Shown here: positions 11,149 to 22,296 of the stretch, piece by piece | Layout: each line of letters begins with the position of its first letter | Position numbering within the stretch: the first letter of the stretch is position 1 | Source: Locusta migratoria | Lineage: Eukaryota > Arthropoda > Insecta > Orthoptera > Acrididae | Assembly: GCA_026315105.1 (NCBI GenBank) | Contig: CM048744.1 | Location: forward strand, 976,634,721 to 976,698,720 | Length of the DNA stretch: 64,000 nt | Reading direction: 5' to 3' | Translations under genes and position numbers: made by a program | Notes under the pieces: generated by a model | The model's database searches: none | Told to the model about the DNA's origin: nothing | What the model saw: the letters and a program-made list of their open reading frames with translations, nothing else

Positions 11149-13500
11149 GTGTCAGACACCACTACAAACCATGGCCGGGTGTACGTGAAAGATCTCTCCT
11201 CTGGAACAAATTTTCTAGTAGACACCGGAGCCGACGTGTCACTGCTCCCTGCTCACCTCGCTAACAGAAAGATTCACTGGCAGAAGACTACACTTCGAGC
11301 AGTCAACGCATCGCATCTCCAGTGCACCGGCCTAACCTCTTTTAATGTCACCCTCGCCCCCAAGTGCGAGTTAGAGTGGAGATTTTTAGTTGCGCAAGTC
11401 GAAGAACCTATAATAGGTATAGATTTTCTTAGGCATTACAAAATAACAATCGATTTAGCAAGCGATCGTGTGTTCTATCCGGCGTGCAACTTGTGTATTT
11501 CTTGTGTGCCTGCCACTGTTCTAAATAAGGACAAAGATAACGTTCCCCTAGCTACCAAAAGCGCTAACCTCCCCAGCGAGTCTCTCGAGTGCTCAAATAA
11601 GTGGCTCGCAGAGCGAATCGAATCTACGAATCACGAACTTCATCGACGGCTGCAGGATTTAAACTCAGAGCTGTCATCTGTTCGCGAACAGCTCAACAGT
11701 CTTCAAGCATCCTGCCCGCCTTCAGTACTACAGGTTAGCCAGTGTTCTAGTGATTCTGCGCACCCGTGCGCAACTGTGACAGGGATTCCTCTCTCTGTAA
11801 CTGCGTTCGCACTCGTCCTCATTCTGACAGAGTTATTACGAGTGCTACCCCAACTTCCCGCCTACCCGGACAGTCAAATTTCCACGCGCAGGCTAGTGTC
11901 AATAACTCACAGCCATCAGCTGTTTCTATGCGCCCGCTGCTGCCCTCAGCCTTGCCAGCGGTGCCTTCCGCAACTATTACTCAGTGTACCAACTCAACCC
12001 AACGCGGCTCGCCTGTTTGCAACTCTCTACCTACGGGCAGTTGGCAATCGTGTAAACTCGCGATGCCAGCTTCACTGGGTGGCCGATACGCTCGTGCCTA
12101 TACAAACTGTTTCCTCGCACATGGCGCCCCGCGTTGCCTTAGTGACTAATGGAACTGTTCATAGACTACGTTTGATTGACGGACCGCCTATTTCGTGCCG
12201 CCCTCGTCGTCTCAAACCTGAACTTATGCCCGTTGCTCGCGAACAGATTGACGAACTAATAAAAGGTGGAATTATTGAACCCTCTTCGGGATGTTGGTCG
12301 AGTTCGATTCATTTCATCGCAAAGAAAGATGGCACTTGGCGCATAGTAGGAGACTATATGAAGCTTAATTCTCGTACCATCATCGATAAATATCCCGTCC
12401 CCAACGTGTCAGACTTTAACCACGCTTTGGCCGGCGCCCGGTGTTTCTCGGTGATAGACTGTAAACGTGCCTATCACCAGATCCCTATGGCCCCAGAGGA
12501 CATAGAAAAAACGGCAATCACTACACCTTTCGGCCTATTCCAATACAGATTCATGCCTTTCGGGTTGCGGAATGCTGCTCAAACCTGGCAAAGGTTTATC
12601 AACGAGGTACTCTTCCACTTAGACTTTTGTTGCGTCTACCTCGATGATATTTTGATTTTCAGCCCTACTGTGGAAAAGAACAAGGAACATTTGCAGATAG
12701 TTAAGGACACTCTCGTTGCAGCTGGTGTAGAGCTTAATAATAAGAAGCTGCAACTTCCTAAACCTTCAGTTCTGTTTTTAGGATATGTGGTTTCAGCTGA
12801 GGGCCTCACTCCCCCTGTTGACAAGGTCAAACCTGTTTTAGACTTACCACGACCTGACACTTATGAAGAATTACGTCGTTTCCTAGGAACGGTTAACTAT
12901 TATAGGAAACATTTGCCAGCTGCTGCTGAGGTTCAGGCACCACTCACAGATGCCTTGGCAGGCCAAAACACTACCAGCATCCGGCAGGTTCTGTGGACTC
13001 CAGTAATGGAAACAGCTTTCGAGAAACTGAAGCGTCTATTAGCAAATGCTGTAACTGTGGCTCACCCGCATCCAGATGCCACCCTCTTTATTAAGACAGA
13101 TGCAAGTGACTGTGCTATAGGTGCTGTTTTGAGTCAAACTGTCGGAGATGTTACATCCCCCCTCCAGTTCTTCTCGAAGAAGCTGAAGAATGCGCAAAAG
13201 AAATATTCTGCTTTTGACAGAGAATTGCTGGCCGTCTATGAGGCAGTGAAACATTTTCGTACGGAAGTTGAGGGACGTGGCTTTTATATCCTCACGGATC
13301 ATAAACCCCTTGTGGCCGCCATCTAGAAACCTCCGTCTGACCCTCCGCCGCGACGTTTCCGTCATCTTGATTACATCCTACAATTTACAAGTGACGTCAG
13401 ATACATTAAAGGTGCAGACAATATTTTAGCAGATTTCCTGTCCCGTGTCGGAGCTGTCACTTCGGTTCTCGACCTATCAGACCTCCCGCAGCGGCAGTCA
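11149..13500 (+). pseudogene. pol: pol: protease, reverse transcriptase, RNase H
   Basis: The frame starts about 50 bases after gag in another frame. Residues counted from 11149: protease DTGAD at 25-29; a spacer with a predicted coiled coil (about residues 160-195) that becomes poorly conserved between 11766 and 12130, where a neighbouring frame looks more natural, so two compensating shifts are possible; then reverse transcriptase from about residue 355, with the catalytic YLDD at 12637-12648 (residues 497-500) and the FLG.VNYY thumb lead-in; then RNase H with TDAS, ELLAVYEAV and TDHKPL. An in-frame TAG at 13324-13326 interrupts the RNase H end, after which the same frame continues with RHLDYI..FT and IKGADNILADFLSR. 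Confidence 0.85.
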
Positions 13501-14320
13501 GCTGGCCCAAACATAATGCAGCTCATCAATGACCACGACTCTTCCCTTAAACCAGTCAAAACTACTTTCCCAGGTGTGACCGGAGAAGTGTGGTGTGACG
13601 AATCTACCGGTTCTCTGGGACCTTTCATTCCCAAGGACCTACAGAGACAAGTTTTTGACAAACTGCATAGCCTAGCCCATCCTGGAGTGCGAGCCTCCAC
13701 CAGACTAGTTACTGAGCGTTTTGTGTGGCATGACATGCGACGCGATTGCCAGGCCTGGGCCCGATCGTGCATCCCATGTCAGCAAAATAAAGTTTCCGGC
13801 TCACCACCCCCTCACCCCCCCGCTGGGTACTTTCTCCCAACCACACAAACGTTTCCAACACTTACACATAGACTTGGTAGGCCCACTCACTCCTTCTGAG
13901 GGGTTCAGATATGTACTCTCCATCATAGATAGGACTACACGTTGGTTCGAAGCCACCCCACTCCCGAACATCACTTCTGAGACCGTTGCTCGTGCCTTTA
14001 TAGACACTTGGATAGCACGCTTCGGGTGCCCAGCAGTGTTGACAACCGATCAGGGGCGCCAATTCGAATCCGCCCTGTTTTCTGACATTTGTAGGTTGTG
14101 CGGCATTTCCAAGATCCATACAACTGCCTACCATCCTCAGAGCAACAGACTAGTCGAGAGATGGCATAGGACGCTTAAAACTGCCTTACGCTGCCATTGC
14201 CCTCTTTGGACTGAGGCCCTGCCCTTCGTACTTTTGGGGTTATGCACCACTTTTAAAGAAGATTTAAAAGGTTCAGTAGCTGAATTTGTCTATGGTCAAC
14301 CCCCTTGTTTTACCAGGTGA
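13501..14320 (+). pseudogene. pol: pol: integrase zinc-binding and catalytic domains
   Basis: The integrase joins the cDNA to host DNA. The HHCC zinc module is visible at about 13665-13790 (H-x3-H, later C-x2-C in SCIPCQ). A one-base shift in the C-rich tract near 13805-13820 moves the reading into the next frame, where the DDE core follows: the first Asp in HIDLVGP (about 13870), the second in TTDQG (about 14045), the Glu in LVERWHR (about 14155). The frame breaks again near 14300 at a run of five C. All catalytic residues are kept, so the damage is recent. Confidence 0.85.
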
Positions 14321-15449
14321 ACTAGTTGCCCCCACGCCCATGGCTTCGCCTTCAGAGCTTCCATCCCTGGTAGAACGCGTCAAACTACATTGTAGCAAAC
14401 TTCACCCACAGCCTCCGGCACACCACACACCACCTCGTACTTATGTACCCATTGCACTTAGTTTGTGCACATATGTTTTCCTGCGTGATGACACCATTAA
14501 GGCCCCCCTTCAGCCGCCTTATACTGGTCCTCACAAGGTGCTCCGTCGTTCAGCAAACACCATGGACATTCTCCTGCACGGTTCCAAAACTACCGTTTCA
14601 CTGAACCGAGTGAAACCGGCTCTAGTTGAGCCCGCTTCTGATGACTCTCCCACACCCTCACCCCCACCCTCTTCGAACGACTCAGGCAATCGGAGTCATT
14701 CTTCTTCACAACCCCTCACCCATTCTTCAAGCAACTACCCTTCTGGTGGTCCACAACATTCGAGTCAGCCCTCTGATCCCCATCCTTTCGGAGATTTTTC
14801 ACCGCGCATGACTCCCTCCTCACGAAACTTCACCTTTTCAACCCCTTCTTCCTGCAAAAGTTCGTTACGCCCATCACGCGGCAAGAATTTGTGTCCACAT
14901 CAGTCCTCCACACCTGTTTCCCCTGGCCGTTTGCCTGCCACAACTACTCCTACCACACCCACCTCGGACGCATCACCCTCTTTATGTCAGGGTTTTGCCA
15001 CCCCCACTCGCAGCTTTACGCCTCCCTCCACTGCTATCGAGATAGAATTCAAAACTAGGGTTGAATCAGATCATATCTGTAACCTCAGTGTGTTAGTGCA
15101 GGGAGATTCAGTGTTCATCATGCTCGCGTGTGACGAAAAAAGTGATCAGGCAGGTGGTGTAGTGCAACGTGTGGTTCGACGCATCACAGCTTCCCACCTC
15201 GCCTCTGCAGGCAACCTACGTGCGTTCGTCTGCTGGAACGGAACCGCAATAGTGCGGTTCCCAGCTGACCATCGAGGCCCCCCACAACAATCGTCAAGAT
15301 TCGAACGTCGGCTTCACCTGCCATCCACCCTCGAGGACTTCGAGACTACCGTGCCGGGTTTTGCCCCACGGTCACCAACCAACCGCCCCCTACCCGAGGA
15401 TGCACAAGAGCTGCCAGTCACCCTTCTGCATCTCCTACCAGCTGTGTAA
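14301..15449 (+). pseudogene. pol C-terminal extension with unrecognised domain
   Basis: After the frameshift near 14300 the frame continues with LPGELV, then a GPY/F-like module (YTGPHKVLRR...LHGS..TVSLNRVKPA, about 14520-14625) that ends most gypsy integrases. Here about 270 more codons follow: a Ser/Pro/Thr-rich linker (14640-15040) and a compact stretch (about 15045-15295) with alternating beta-like segments such as IEIEFKTRV, LSVLVQGDSVFIMLACDE and AIVRFPADH. I do not recognise that part. It has no membrane segment, so it does not look like an envelope. The frame ends in TAA 30 bases before the 3' LTR. Confidence 0.6.
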
Positions 15450-15478
15450 TTTTAATCTTTTAAGTTTTTTTCTGTAAA

Positions 15479-15671
15479 TGTGGGGATCAATACTAAACAA
15501 CACTGGACAAGTGTAGTATCTTTGTGTGTTACGAAAGGTCTTTGCTGTAAGGAAGCGGAAACACCAGTTCCCGCCTGACTATTGTACAGTGTAAACGCGT
15601 AATAATAAAGTCAGTGTATAAAAGTTGGAGTGTCTCGTGTCTTATCCGACCCGATCCTATAGACGTCCACA
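15479..15671 (+). repeat. 3' LTR (193 bp)
   Basis: Identical to the 5' LTR except for two substitutions. It is followed at once by TATT (15672-15675), the second copy of the target duplication. Confidence 0.93.
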
Positions 15672-16061
15672 TATTCATCATTATTGGACCATCTGAAAAC
15701 TGAGCTGCAAGAAAAATGCCAGCGATTGCCCCACAAAAAAGTCCTGTTCCATCATGACAATGCACCAGCACACACCTCAGCAGTTGTGGTCGCAAAATTA
15801 TTGGAAATAGGATTCCAACTTTTTTCATATCCCCCCTATTCTGCAGATGTGGCTCCCTCATACTACTATTTGTTCCCCAATTTGAGGAAATGGCTGGTGG
15901 GATGAAGATTTCTTTCAAACAAGGAGGCGATTGCAGAAACTAACAGCTATTTTGCAGGCTTTGACAATTCCTATTATTCAGAACTGACCAGCAAATTAAA
16001 ACAGCATTGTACGAAAGAGTCTATGCAGAAAAATAATAATAGTTTTCCCCAAAAACATTAG
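15672..16061 (+). pseudogene. mariner transposase, right piece
   Basis: Reading resumes after the LTR element with the transposase C-terminal half: KKVLFHHDNAPAHTS carries the second catalytic Asp, then PPYSADVAPSYYYLFPNLRKWL. In mariner the third catalytic Asp sits after APS; here the codon gives Tyr, so the copy was probably dead for catalysis. A stop follows KWLVG and the tail (SYYSEL..KL.QHCTK) is degraded. The terminal inverted repeat was not identified. Confidence 0.8.
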
Positions 16062-16069
16062 GAGGATGG

Positions 16070-16155
16070 AATCTTGATTATAGGCCGCACCATGATTTTG
16101 TACACCAAAATTTGGAAAAAAGTGCAGCCTATATTCGAGCAAATATGGTATGTGT
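16070..16155 (+). repeat. Copy of a short dispersed repeat end
   Basis: Contains ATTATAGGCCGCACCATGAT and GTGCAGCCTATATTCGAG followed by AAATATGGTA. Related ends occur inverted at about 22297-22385 and direct at about 23510-23613. Confidence 0.5.
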
Positions 16156-16749
16156 GAGTGTTGTTTTTATGTGCCTGTTGCAGCTCGTCATATGTCTTTG
16201 CAGTGAGTTGTTAACTATCCTTATTTCCAATCTGGACTTCCCATTACTATATGAAACTCAATAATACGTAAATCCATAAAGGAATATCACCTTTTGAAAC
16301 TTACTCAGCTAAAATGTGATACAAGTGTCCCAGTAGTATCTATCACTGCAGCGGTAGCAGTGGGGATGATAATGAGCTTTGAAGCATATACTATGAACAA
16401 TGGAATTAATCACAACATTCAGAATATTCCACAGGTTATTGACTAAAATATTGCGACAGTCCAATTATAAATGGAGTGAGGATTTCCAACTGCATGGTCA
16501 GTGCCCATTTAAACAATTTAGAATATCACTATAATAATGTGACTACCTTTTGTACAGCACATTCACTACAAACCAAGGGATACACTGAAATATGTATGAT
16601 GAATATGTGAGTAAACAACAAAGACAAACATTTCATAAAATGAAGTAATGAATGCCCCATATGCACACTGAAAATGGACTAGTCTTTTAAAAATATTGGT
16701 CTTTACCACAATAGGATTTGGTAACACATTTTTATACACACTGTGATGT
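16156..16749. other. Intron DNA with a PLE tail piece
   Basis: At 16156-16230 on the plus strand is the PLE terminal tail with GTGAGT (16203-16208) and AACTATCC, lacking a hammerhead core. The rest of the stretch shows nothing recognisable. Confidence 0.45.
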
Positions 16750-17400
16750 TTTCCACTTGACCTGAGCATCAGTTTTCCTTGAGAAAAGGAGAGGTTTTCT
16801 AATTTAAAATCATGAAGTTTCTGAAAATTATTTAGTTTTGGCCAAAGGCGACAGAGAAAGATTAGTAAATAATGAGGGTGGAGAACCATGAATTTAGAGG
16901 GGTTACTGGGATAGAGAAGGCATAAATTGTCGGTTCGAGGGTATGGAAACCTTATGTTTACCATAGGCTGAGGGCAGAATAATTTTGGAACTGGAGAATC
17001 TATCAGTTCAGAAAAGCTGGTGGTGGAGGGGATGAGCAGAGTTGTGAAGCACCTGTATGTTGTGCCACAGTGTATTCCACTTCGCCCTTTGCCACAATTT
17101 GACAGTGGACTTTTATCCAGGCGAACAGCTGATTGGCAGTCAGAACTAATATAAAGGACTGTGCAATGATTGCAGCACAGCTAGTACATTACATGGGTGT
17201 GGCTGTTTTTTCACAAATGAACTGGCCTCTGATGGGATAGGATAAGCCTGTGACAGAACTGGAAAACGATGTGCTAACTGTGTGGATTGGCAGGTCCTAC
17301 GCCTGGACCTTTGTGAGACCATCAGCAAACACGCCCAGATCGTGTAAGAAACAAACTGCCAGGCTCTGGCATGCAACCCTCTCTAGGGCTGGCAGTGGCC
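16750..17400 (-). mobile_element. Decayed PLE endonuclease-region fragment
   Basis: On the minus strand, broken frames around 17230-17000 parallel the 8.3-8.7 kb PLE copy: a P.PSEASSF..KQPHPCN lead-in, a piece similar to NQLF.W.K and a VAQHT-like block. Many frame changes. Assigned by similarity to the better copy in this window, not by a complete motif. Confidence 0.4.
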
Positions 17401-17879
17401 TGTGAAGTGTCACCATCTTGACTTCTACAGGCAGTCACTAGATGGCACTCCAACTGGAGAAACCTGTGGCAACCTTGTTTGACCACAGCTGAGCAGCTGC
17501 ATCCGAGTCGCTAGCTGATTTTTGCATTTGTGAAGTGCAGCTGTTCACGAGGTGGTGTTGTCAACAAATTGAGTTGTCGTGACGAATGCCTTAGATTATA
17601 TTGACTGTCGATAAAGCTGACGGTCAATTCCTGAATTTAAAATGTCAGATTTTCCATCTATGATGATTTCAGTTGTATGAAAATATCTGAACTAATAGAG
17701 AACTAACAGAGCCTTAAGAATTTGTTCCTGTTTGATTTTAGTACCCATCCCCACCACAGTGACGCAACCTTCCTGTCCCCTCTCCTTCCCGATTTACATC
17801 GCGCAGAGCGTGATTCGAAGTGCGGCAGCCAGAGGTGATGGTTGTATGACTGTGTTGTGTGTCTGTGTGACTGCGTGAA

Positions 17880-18005
17880 TGTTCTATTTTCTGAAGAAGA
17901 CCATGGTCGATAGCTGAAAGAGTTGTATGTGTGTGTCTTTTGTATGTGCATGTCGCCGCTCATCGCCACATCTTTGCGGCGAGTTGTAAACAGTCCTTAT
18001 TAATA
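17880..18005 (+). mobile_element. PLE terminal fragment, plus orientation
   Basis: Hammerhead-like motif (17887-17920), then a GT-rich stretch and, 59 bases on, GCGAGT (17979-17984) where other copies have GTGAGT, then the tail AAACAGTCCTTATT. Confidence 0.5.
17887..17920 (+). ncRNA. Hammerhead-like motif, damaged core
   Basis: Order: UUUU, CUGAAGA, extra A, GACCAUGGUC, GAUA in place of GAAA, GC, UG in place of UH, AAAG. Two conserved positions are changed, and the copy is antisense to carboxypeptidase Q. Confidence 0.35.
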
Positions 18006-18822
18006 CTTATTTATTTCATTATAGTGATTTTGTCTGTCAGGGGAAACCACTAAACCATTAGACAACAAGTTGCAAGACATAATGTGGTAACACTTAATAA
18101 ACACCATTTCAGGACATTATTTCAGTTTCCACATTTCACTCATAAATGGCTCCACAGGCAAAATCATGATATTAAAATAAATATAAATAATATATACTTA
18201 GTCAAATGGCAACCTGGGTATGTAATGATTCGGGTAAGTAAATACCATATCATATTTTCCAATTCTAATGCATGCCGTGTTGTATAACTAATGGAAGCAA
18301 AAATGAGTGAAGAATTGCAAAACCTTAGTCACATCACATCTAATGGAAGCAAACACATGCTAACAAGCATTTACAGAAGATGACCTGGTGTTTACTACCA
18401 TTTTTTTTTATATCTTTAACACAAGAGGATTAGCAGTTAGTTCATGTTACCTTCCTGTGCAACTTTCCTGACTTGGTTACAGATCTTATCAGCATACACT
18501 GAAAGATGCCCACTAGGTATACATTCTGAAGTGGAAGAATGCACCTGGTTCAGTGATTTACTATTCTAAGAGTATCTATTTATAAATCATGCATGCTTTG
18601 TATAAACCAGGTTAAAAACACAACGAACACAGCTTGTGGCTTCCTAATACTTTCATTCTCAAAAAGAATTTTAATACTACAACCTAAAAGTTGTTTACCT
18701 TCCAATTATTTTTTCCATAACTTTAGTATTTATCTGTTCTTTCAATTGTTAGTAAAGGAAGACAGGAACTATATTAAAACATGGATAACATTCAATTTCT
18801 ACTCACAACAAAAGACACATAC
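18006..18822. other. Intron DNA, nothing recognised
   Basis: AT-rich part of intron 5 next to the exon 5 donor; short chance frames only. Confidence 0.5.
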
Positions 18823-19005
18823 TTAAGTACTTCTTGAAGAATGCATCCAGCTTGGTGTGAGCCAGAAAACGAAAGGCCCATTGGTAAAAATGTGCCTTCA
18901 TCTGATTCCATTACATAATCTAAGTTTTTGGTCTCATTTTTGTGGGCTTTAACATAAGCTTTTGCTCCAATCAGTCCCTCTTCTTCAGCAGTCCACAATA
19001 TACAC
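18823..19005 (-). CDS. CPQ: Carboxypeptidase Q-like, coding exon 5
   Basis: Bounded by an acceptor CCTCCAG (minus) and a donor GTATGT at 18822. Enters in phase 2 (completing Arg 333) and leaves in phase 2. It encodes CILWTAEEEGLIGAKAY, then VMESDEGTFLP and SGSHQAG. In M28 enzymes the first Glu of AEE is the general base and the next Glu, with the Asp of ESD (about residue 368), binds zinc. The sequence fits animal carboxypeptidase Q, a secreted dipeptidase of the plasma glutamate carboxypeptidase type. A PLE terminus starts only about 60 bases upstream of the acceptor, inside intron 4, and brings a splice-donor-like GTAAGT at 19127-19132 in the same sense. Confidence 0.92.
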
Positions 19006-19065
19006 CTGGAGGCATACCAGTTATGCATTACAACACATTTTGAAAGAAGCCATGTTTACTACATA

Positions 19066-19440
19066 AATCAATGTTTAATAAATATATATCTATAATTTAA
19101 ATATACGTAAAAAATAGATGAAGAACACTTACCAGGCGAAGGGGCACAGGCAGTAATAGCAACAAATAAACACACAGACACACACACACTCAAAAATGCT
19201 AGCTTTCGCAGCCTAGCTGCTTCATCAGGCAGAAGGGAAGGAGAGGGAAAAGGAAATGATGAGGGATTTAAGGAAGGGGGTAAGGAGCCATTCCAATCCC
19301 GGGACAGGAAAGACTTACCTTGGGGGAAAAAATGGAAGGTAAATAAATGCACATACACCCACACATTTACACAGACACAAGTACACTTAGGCAGACATAC
19401 TGTAGAACTGTAGAAAGCAAAGAAGTTAGTCTACATTAAA
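19066..19440 (-). mobile_element. PLE 3' terminus next to exon 5
   Basis: Minus-strand order: a conserved stretch with TCCCGGGATTGGAATGGCTCC, a pyrimidine-rich tract, an intact hammerhead-like core (19197-19231), a GT-rich run, GTAAGT (19127-19132) and an AT-rich tail. The same order is seen at 26.6-26.85 and 26.88-27.1 kb. The reading frame across it has no protein motif. Confidence 0.6.
19197..19231 (-). ncRNA. Hammerhead ribozyme-like motif, intact core
   Basis: Order: UGC (stem I), CUGAUGA, extra A, stem II GCAGC-UAG-GCUGC (5 bp), GAAA, GC, UA, GCA (stem I return, 3 bp). All core bases of the hammerhead are present; helix III is only the A15.1-U16.1 pair with a two-base loop. PLE elements are known to carry minimal hammerheads. 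The motif is in the sense of carboxypeptidase Q intron 4. Activity is inferred. Confidence 0.55.
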
Positions 19441-21235
19441 TTAACTAACTAAAACGGAATGAAATGAATAGAGGACAGAAATGAGTAATGGAGAGCAAAT
19501 CAATGAAGAGGCAATTATCTTAAAATGAGAAATGTTATCTACACATTAGGATCCTGTATGCTAGAGCACCATGTTGGAAATAGACTCACTTTAGTCAAAT
19601 GTATTTAGTCCTTTCATGAGTGGCATCATAGCAGTAGTCAGCCATCTCTCAGAACAGACACGTCTAAGTTTATCCCAGGCCACCTGTTATGTCACGGACT
19701 ATGGCAGTTTGGGTATAAACCGATCGCATTACTGATATGGTGTCTATTCTTTTAGACATATCCAAAAGAACAGACACCATTTATTGTATCAATAGGCATA
19801 AATTTATAATTGTGAAATATTCTAAGATTTCAACTGTTAGAAGGGCATTAAAACTGATTCAGTGGCGAAGTTGAAAATTTGTGCTGGACTGAAATTATTC
19901 AAACCCAGATTACCGAAGGAAAAGAAAGGAAGCTTGGAGTTTGACATGCCTGTCAACAGCATGGTCATTAGAGACAGAGCTTATACACGGAATGTTTGCT
20001 TAAGGATGTGGAAGGAAATCAGCTGTGCTCTTTCAAAGGAACCATCCTGGCATTTGCCTGCAGTGATTTAGGGAAATCACAGAAAACCTAAACTTATAAC
20101 CTGTTTTTCACAAAGCGTGAAAAAGCTAAATGTAACAAATTTTGCAAGAAACGTGAAACTATTTACCTTTATTAAAATCACTAAACAATCAACAAAACTG
20201 TGTCAAATAACACTACCTAATTTGAATTTAACAGCAGAAGTGAAATCCGAATATCGTTAACTGTTGATTCTAAACCCCTCTGATATATATCGGTATTTAC
20301 AGCGAATCTAGTAGTGCTAACTTCGAACTTCATTTTCTATGCAGACAATCAACAATGTCCCATGTGTTCTTTGATACAGTGACAAATTGCATGTTGGAAA
20401 TTGTTCCTGATCACTCAGTGCATTCAGACTCATGTTTTGTGTTTTTGTGCTAAAATTTATTAATATGGTAATGAGTTCTTGACTGAGACAAAAGTTTACA
20501 TGCTTAGCAAAACTAAAAATATACATATAGGCAAATACTGCCAATAATAATAATAATAATGTCAGAGAAATTTTAATGACAATGTGTAAAAGATAAATAA
20601 CCATCAGTCTCATGTTTCTTCCAGGCTGTTCATCCTAAGCTGACAATGTAGATGAACAAATACCTACTGGATAATTCCTTAATTCCTACCTACACCCACA
20701 ATCCCACCCCGAAACTATTCTTTTTAACAGCAAGAATAAGACTAAGCTTTATGGATCAGAAATATTCCAACTTCCCTGTTCTGCCAAATGCCATGTGATT
20801 AAATTTTAAACTGTCACACTTCAGGATTATGTAATGTTTAAGGCATGTTGTTTTGGGATAATATGTATCTAACTTAACAAGTCTATTTACAGGTGCGCAA
20901 TTCAGCCTCAACGACTCACAACTGCTGCATGTTCACTATATTCGCAATGACAAGCCCCACATTATTTTTTCGTAATATTACTTATTGTAGTTAATGAAAA
21001 TTTAAATTGTATTGAACAGCTTCCCATACTTGCTGCTTTAATTATTATTCAGGTATTAGGCATAGCAAAATATAAAGAGTAATGAGCTGAAACTAATGAA
21101 AATTTGCTGGAAAGTGGAATAAATGAAATAAAATTCTTGAAAATTATTCCAAAATTGCTCTTTAAAAATGAAGTACTAAAAATCCCTACATACAATGTCT
21201 TAAATTAAAATTCATCAGTAATCTCTCTTGCATAC
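19441..21235. other. Intron 4 DNA, nothing recognised
   Basis: AT-rich. Contains an (AAT)n run near 20546-20562. No protein motif in any frame. Confidence 0.5.
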
Positions 21236-21476
21236 CTTATTGTCCTCCTAGGTCTCAAACCAAGCTTTTTCAGTATGGCAACAGTATTCCACGAGATGAA
21301 AGCGCCACCTCCATCATCCATGGCACCCTGTCCTACATCCCAACTATCAAGATGACCAGAGACTACAACAACCTTTTCTGGCACTGAGCTGCCAACTATT
21401 TCTGCAATTGTGTTTCTTGATGTAACTGGCTCCAAAGTGTGTGCATCCATCTTGAGATGTATTACCAATTTGTCGC
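21236..21476 (-). CDS. CPQ: Carboxypeptidase Q-like, coding exon 4
   Basis: Acceptor GGTTATAG before 21476, donor GTATGC at 21235; enters in phase 1 (completing Gly 253) and leaves in phase 2. It encodes DKLVIHLKM, an EIVGSS block, then VVSGHLDSWDVGQGAMDDGGG, the defining zinc site of this family: the His (residue 294) and the Asp of MDD (residue 306) bind zinc. The C-terminal end reads LGLRPRRTI. The motif is unmistakable and unbroken. Confidence 0.95.
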
Positions 21477-22290
21477 CTATAACCAACACATGTTATAGTC
21501 ACACATCAGTGTGAATTCTAGCAAGTAAATTATAAACAGAATTATTCTACTTACTACACCAAAGGTAAAGGAAATCACATACAATGGGAAAACTGAAATT
21601 CACAAAAACAGAAAAGTAGGGATATCTTAAGACAGCTAGACAAATGCATCAAAAATTTCTTGCCTTATCAGGTCTGTTTGGACATGTCCAAAATTCAAAG
21701 AACAGCATTTTGATCCTGTAGCCATTATGGAAAGCTGGTATGCAATGATTCTGATCTAAATGCATGGAGTATTTCCAAAACAGTTCCACAATGATTGAAT
21801 TGACAGGTACAAAATCTAACAATGTCTTTAAATTGCTTTCATATCTTTTTTTTTTTTTTTTTTTTTCAATTTGATAACTCTTAACACAAAAATGAATCAT
21901 CCTTTATATGTAGAGTGCTAGCTTGTAGGTTTTTATACACTTTGGCAGAATAAACTGAAGTCAGCCATTTCATACTCTTCAGTTCAATTATAGAGGCTTA
22001 TACACAGATATTTAGTTGACACACTATTAAAACTGTATTTGAATATTACAGCATGTGTCTCCTACCCATTCACATTAACTTACATTTACCGGTATTAACA
22101 TTCAAATCAAGGACAAAGAGAAATACTGTCCACATCAACAAACATCAAATCCTTTTATTCAGTCAACAAGAACACATATCTCTAAACACGGTGTAACAGC
22201 AGTTTCAGATAGCTGTGTACACTAACCAAAGTATGTGAAAAATAGAACCACTCCTATCGCACTTTCCTGGGGTCAAAAGCAACCATCCAC
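21477..22290. other. Intron 3 DNA with poly-T
   Basis: Poly-T tract at 21847-21866 on the plus strand. No gene seen. Confidence 0.5.
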
Positions 22291-22296
22291 AGGAAT

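Larger units (their letters stand above)
9380..15671 (+). mobile_element. Ty3/gypsy LTR retrotransposon, CsRn1-like
   Basis: A full-length 6.3 kb element: 193-bp LTRs starting TG and ending CA, 4-bp target duplication TATT on both sides, a primer-binding site matching the 3' end of tRNA-Trp, gag, then pol in the order protease, reverse transcriptase, RNase H, integrase. The order places it in Ty3/gypsy (Metaviridae); the tRNA-Trp primer site and the C-H-C type Gag motif point to the CsRn1-like group. The LTRs differ at two positions only, so the insertion is young. Pol carries a stop and two frameshifts, all at places easily altered by single events, so this copy is not able to express an unbroken polyprotein. 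No clear purine tract precedes the 3' LTR; the sequence there is T-rich. It sits in a mariner copy within intron 5 of carboxypeptidase Q, antisense to that gene. Confidence 0.9.

Noticed and set aside
14301..15449. Envelope gene of an errantivirus-like element
   Set aside because: No signal peptide, membrane segment or cleavage site; it begins with integrase C-terminal sequence.
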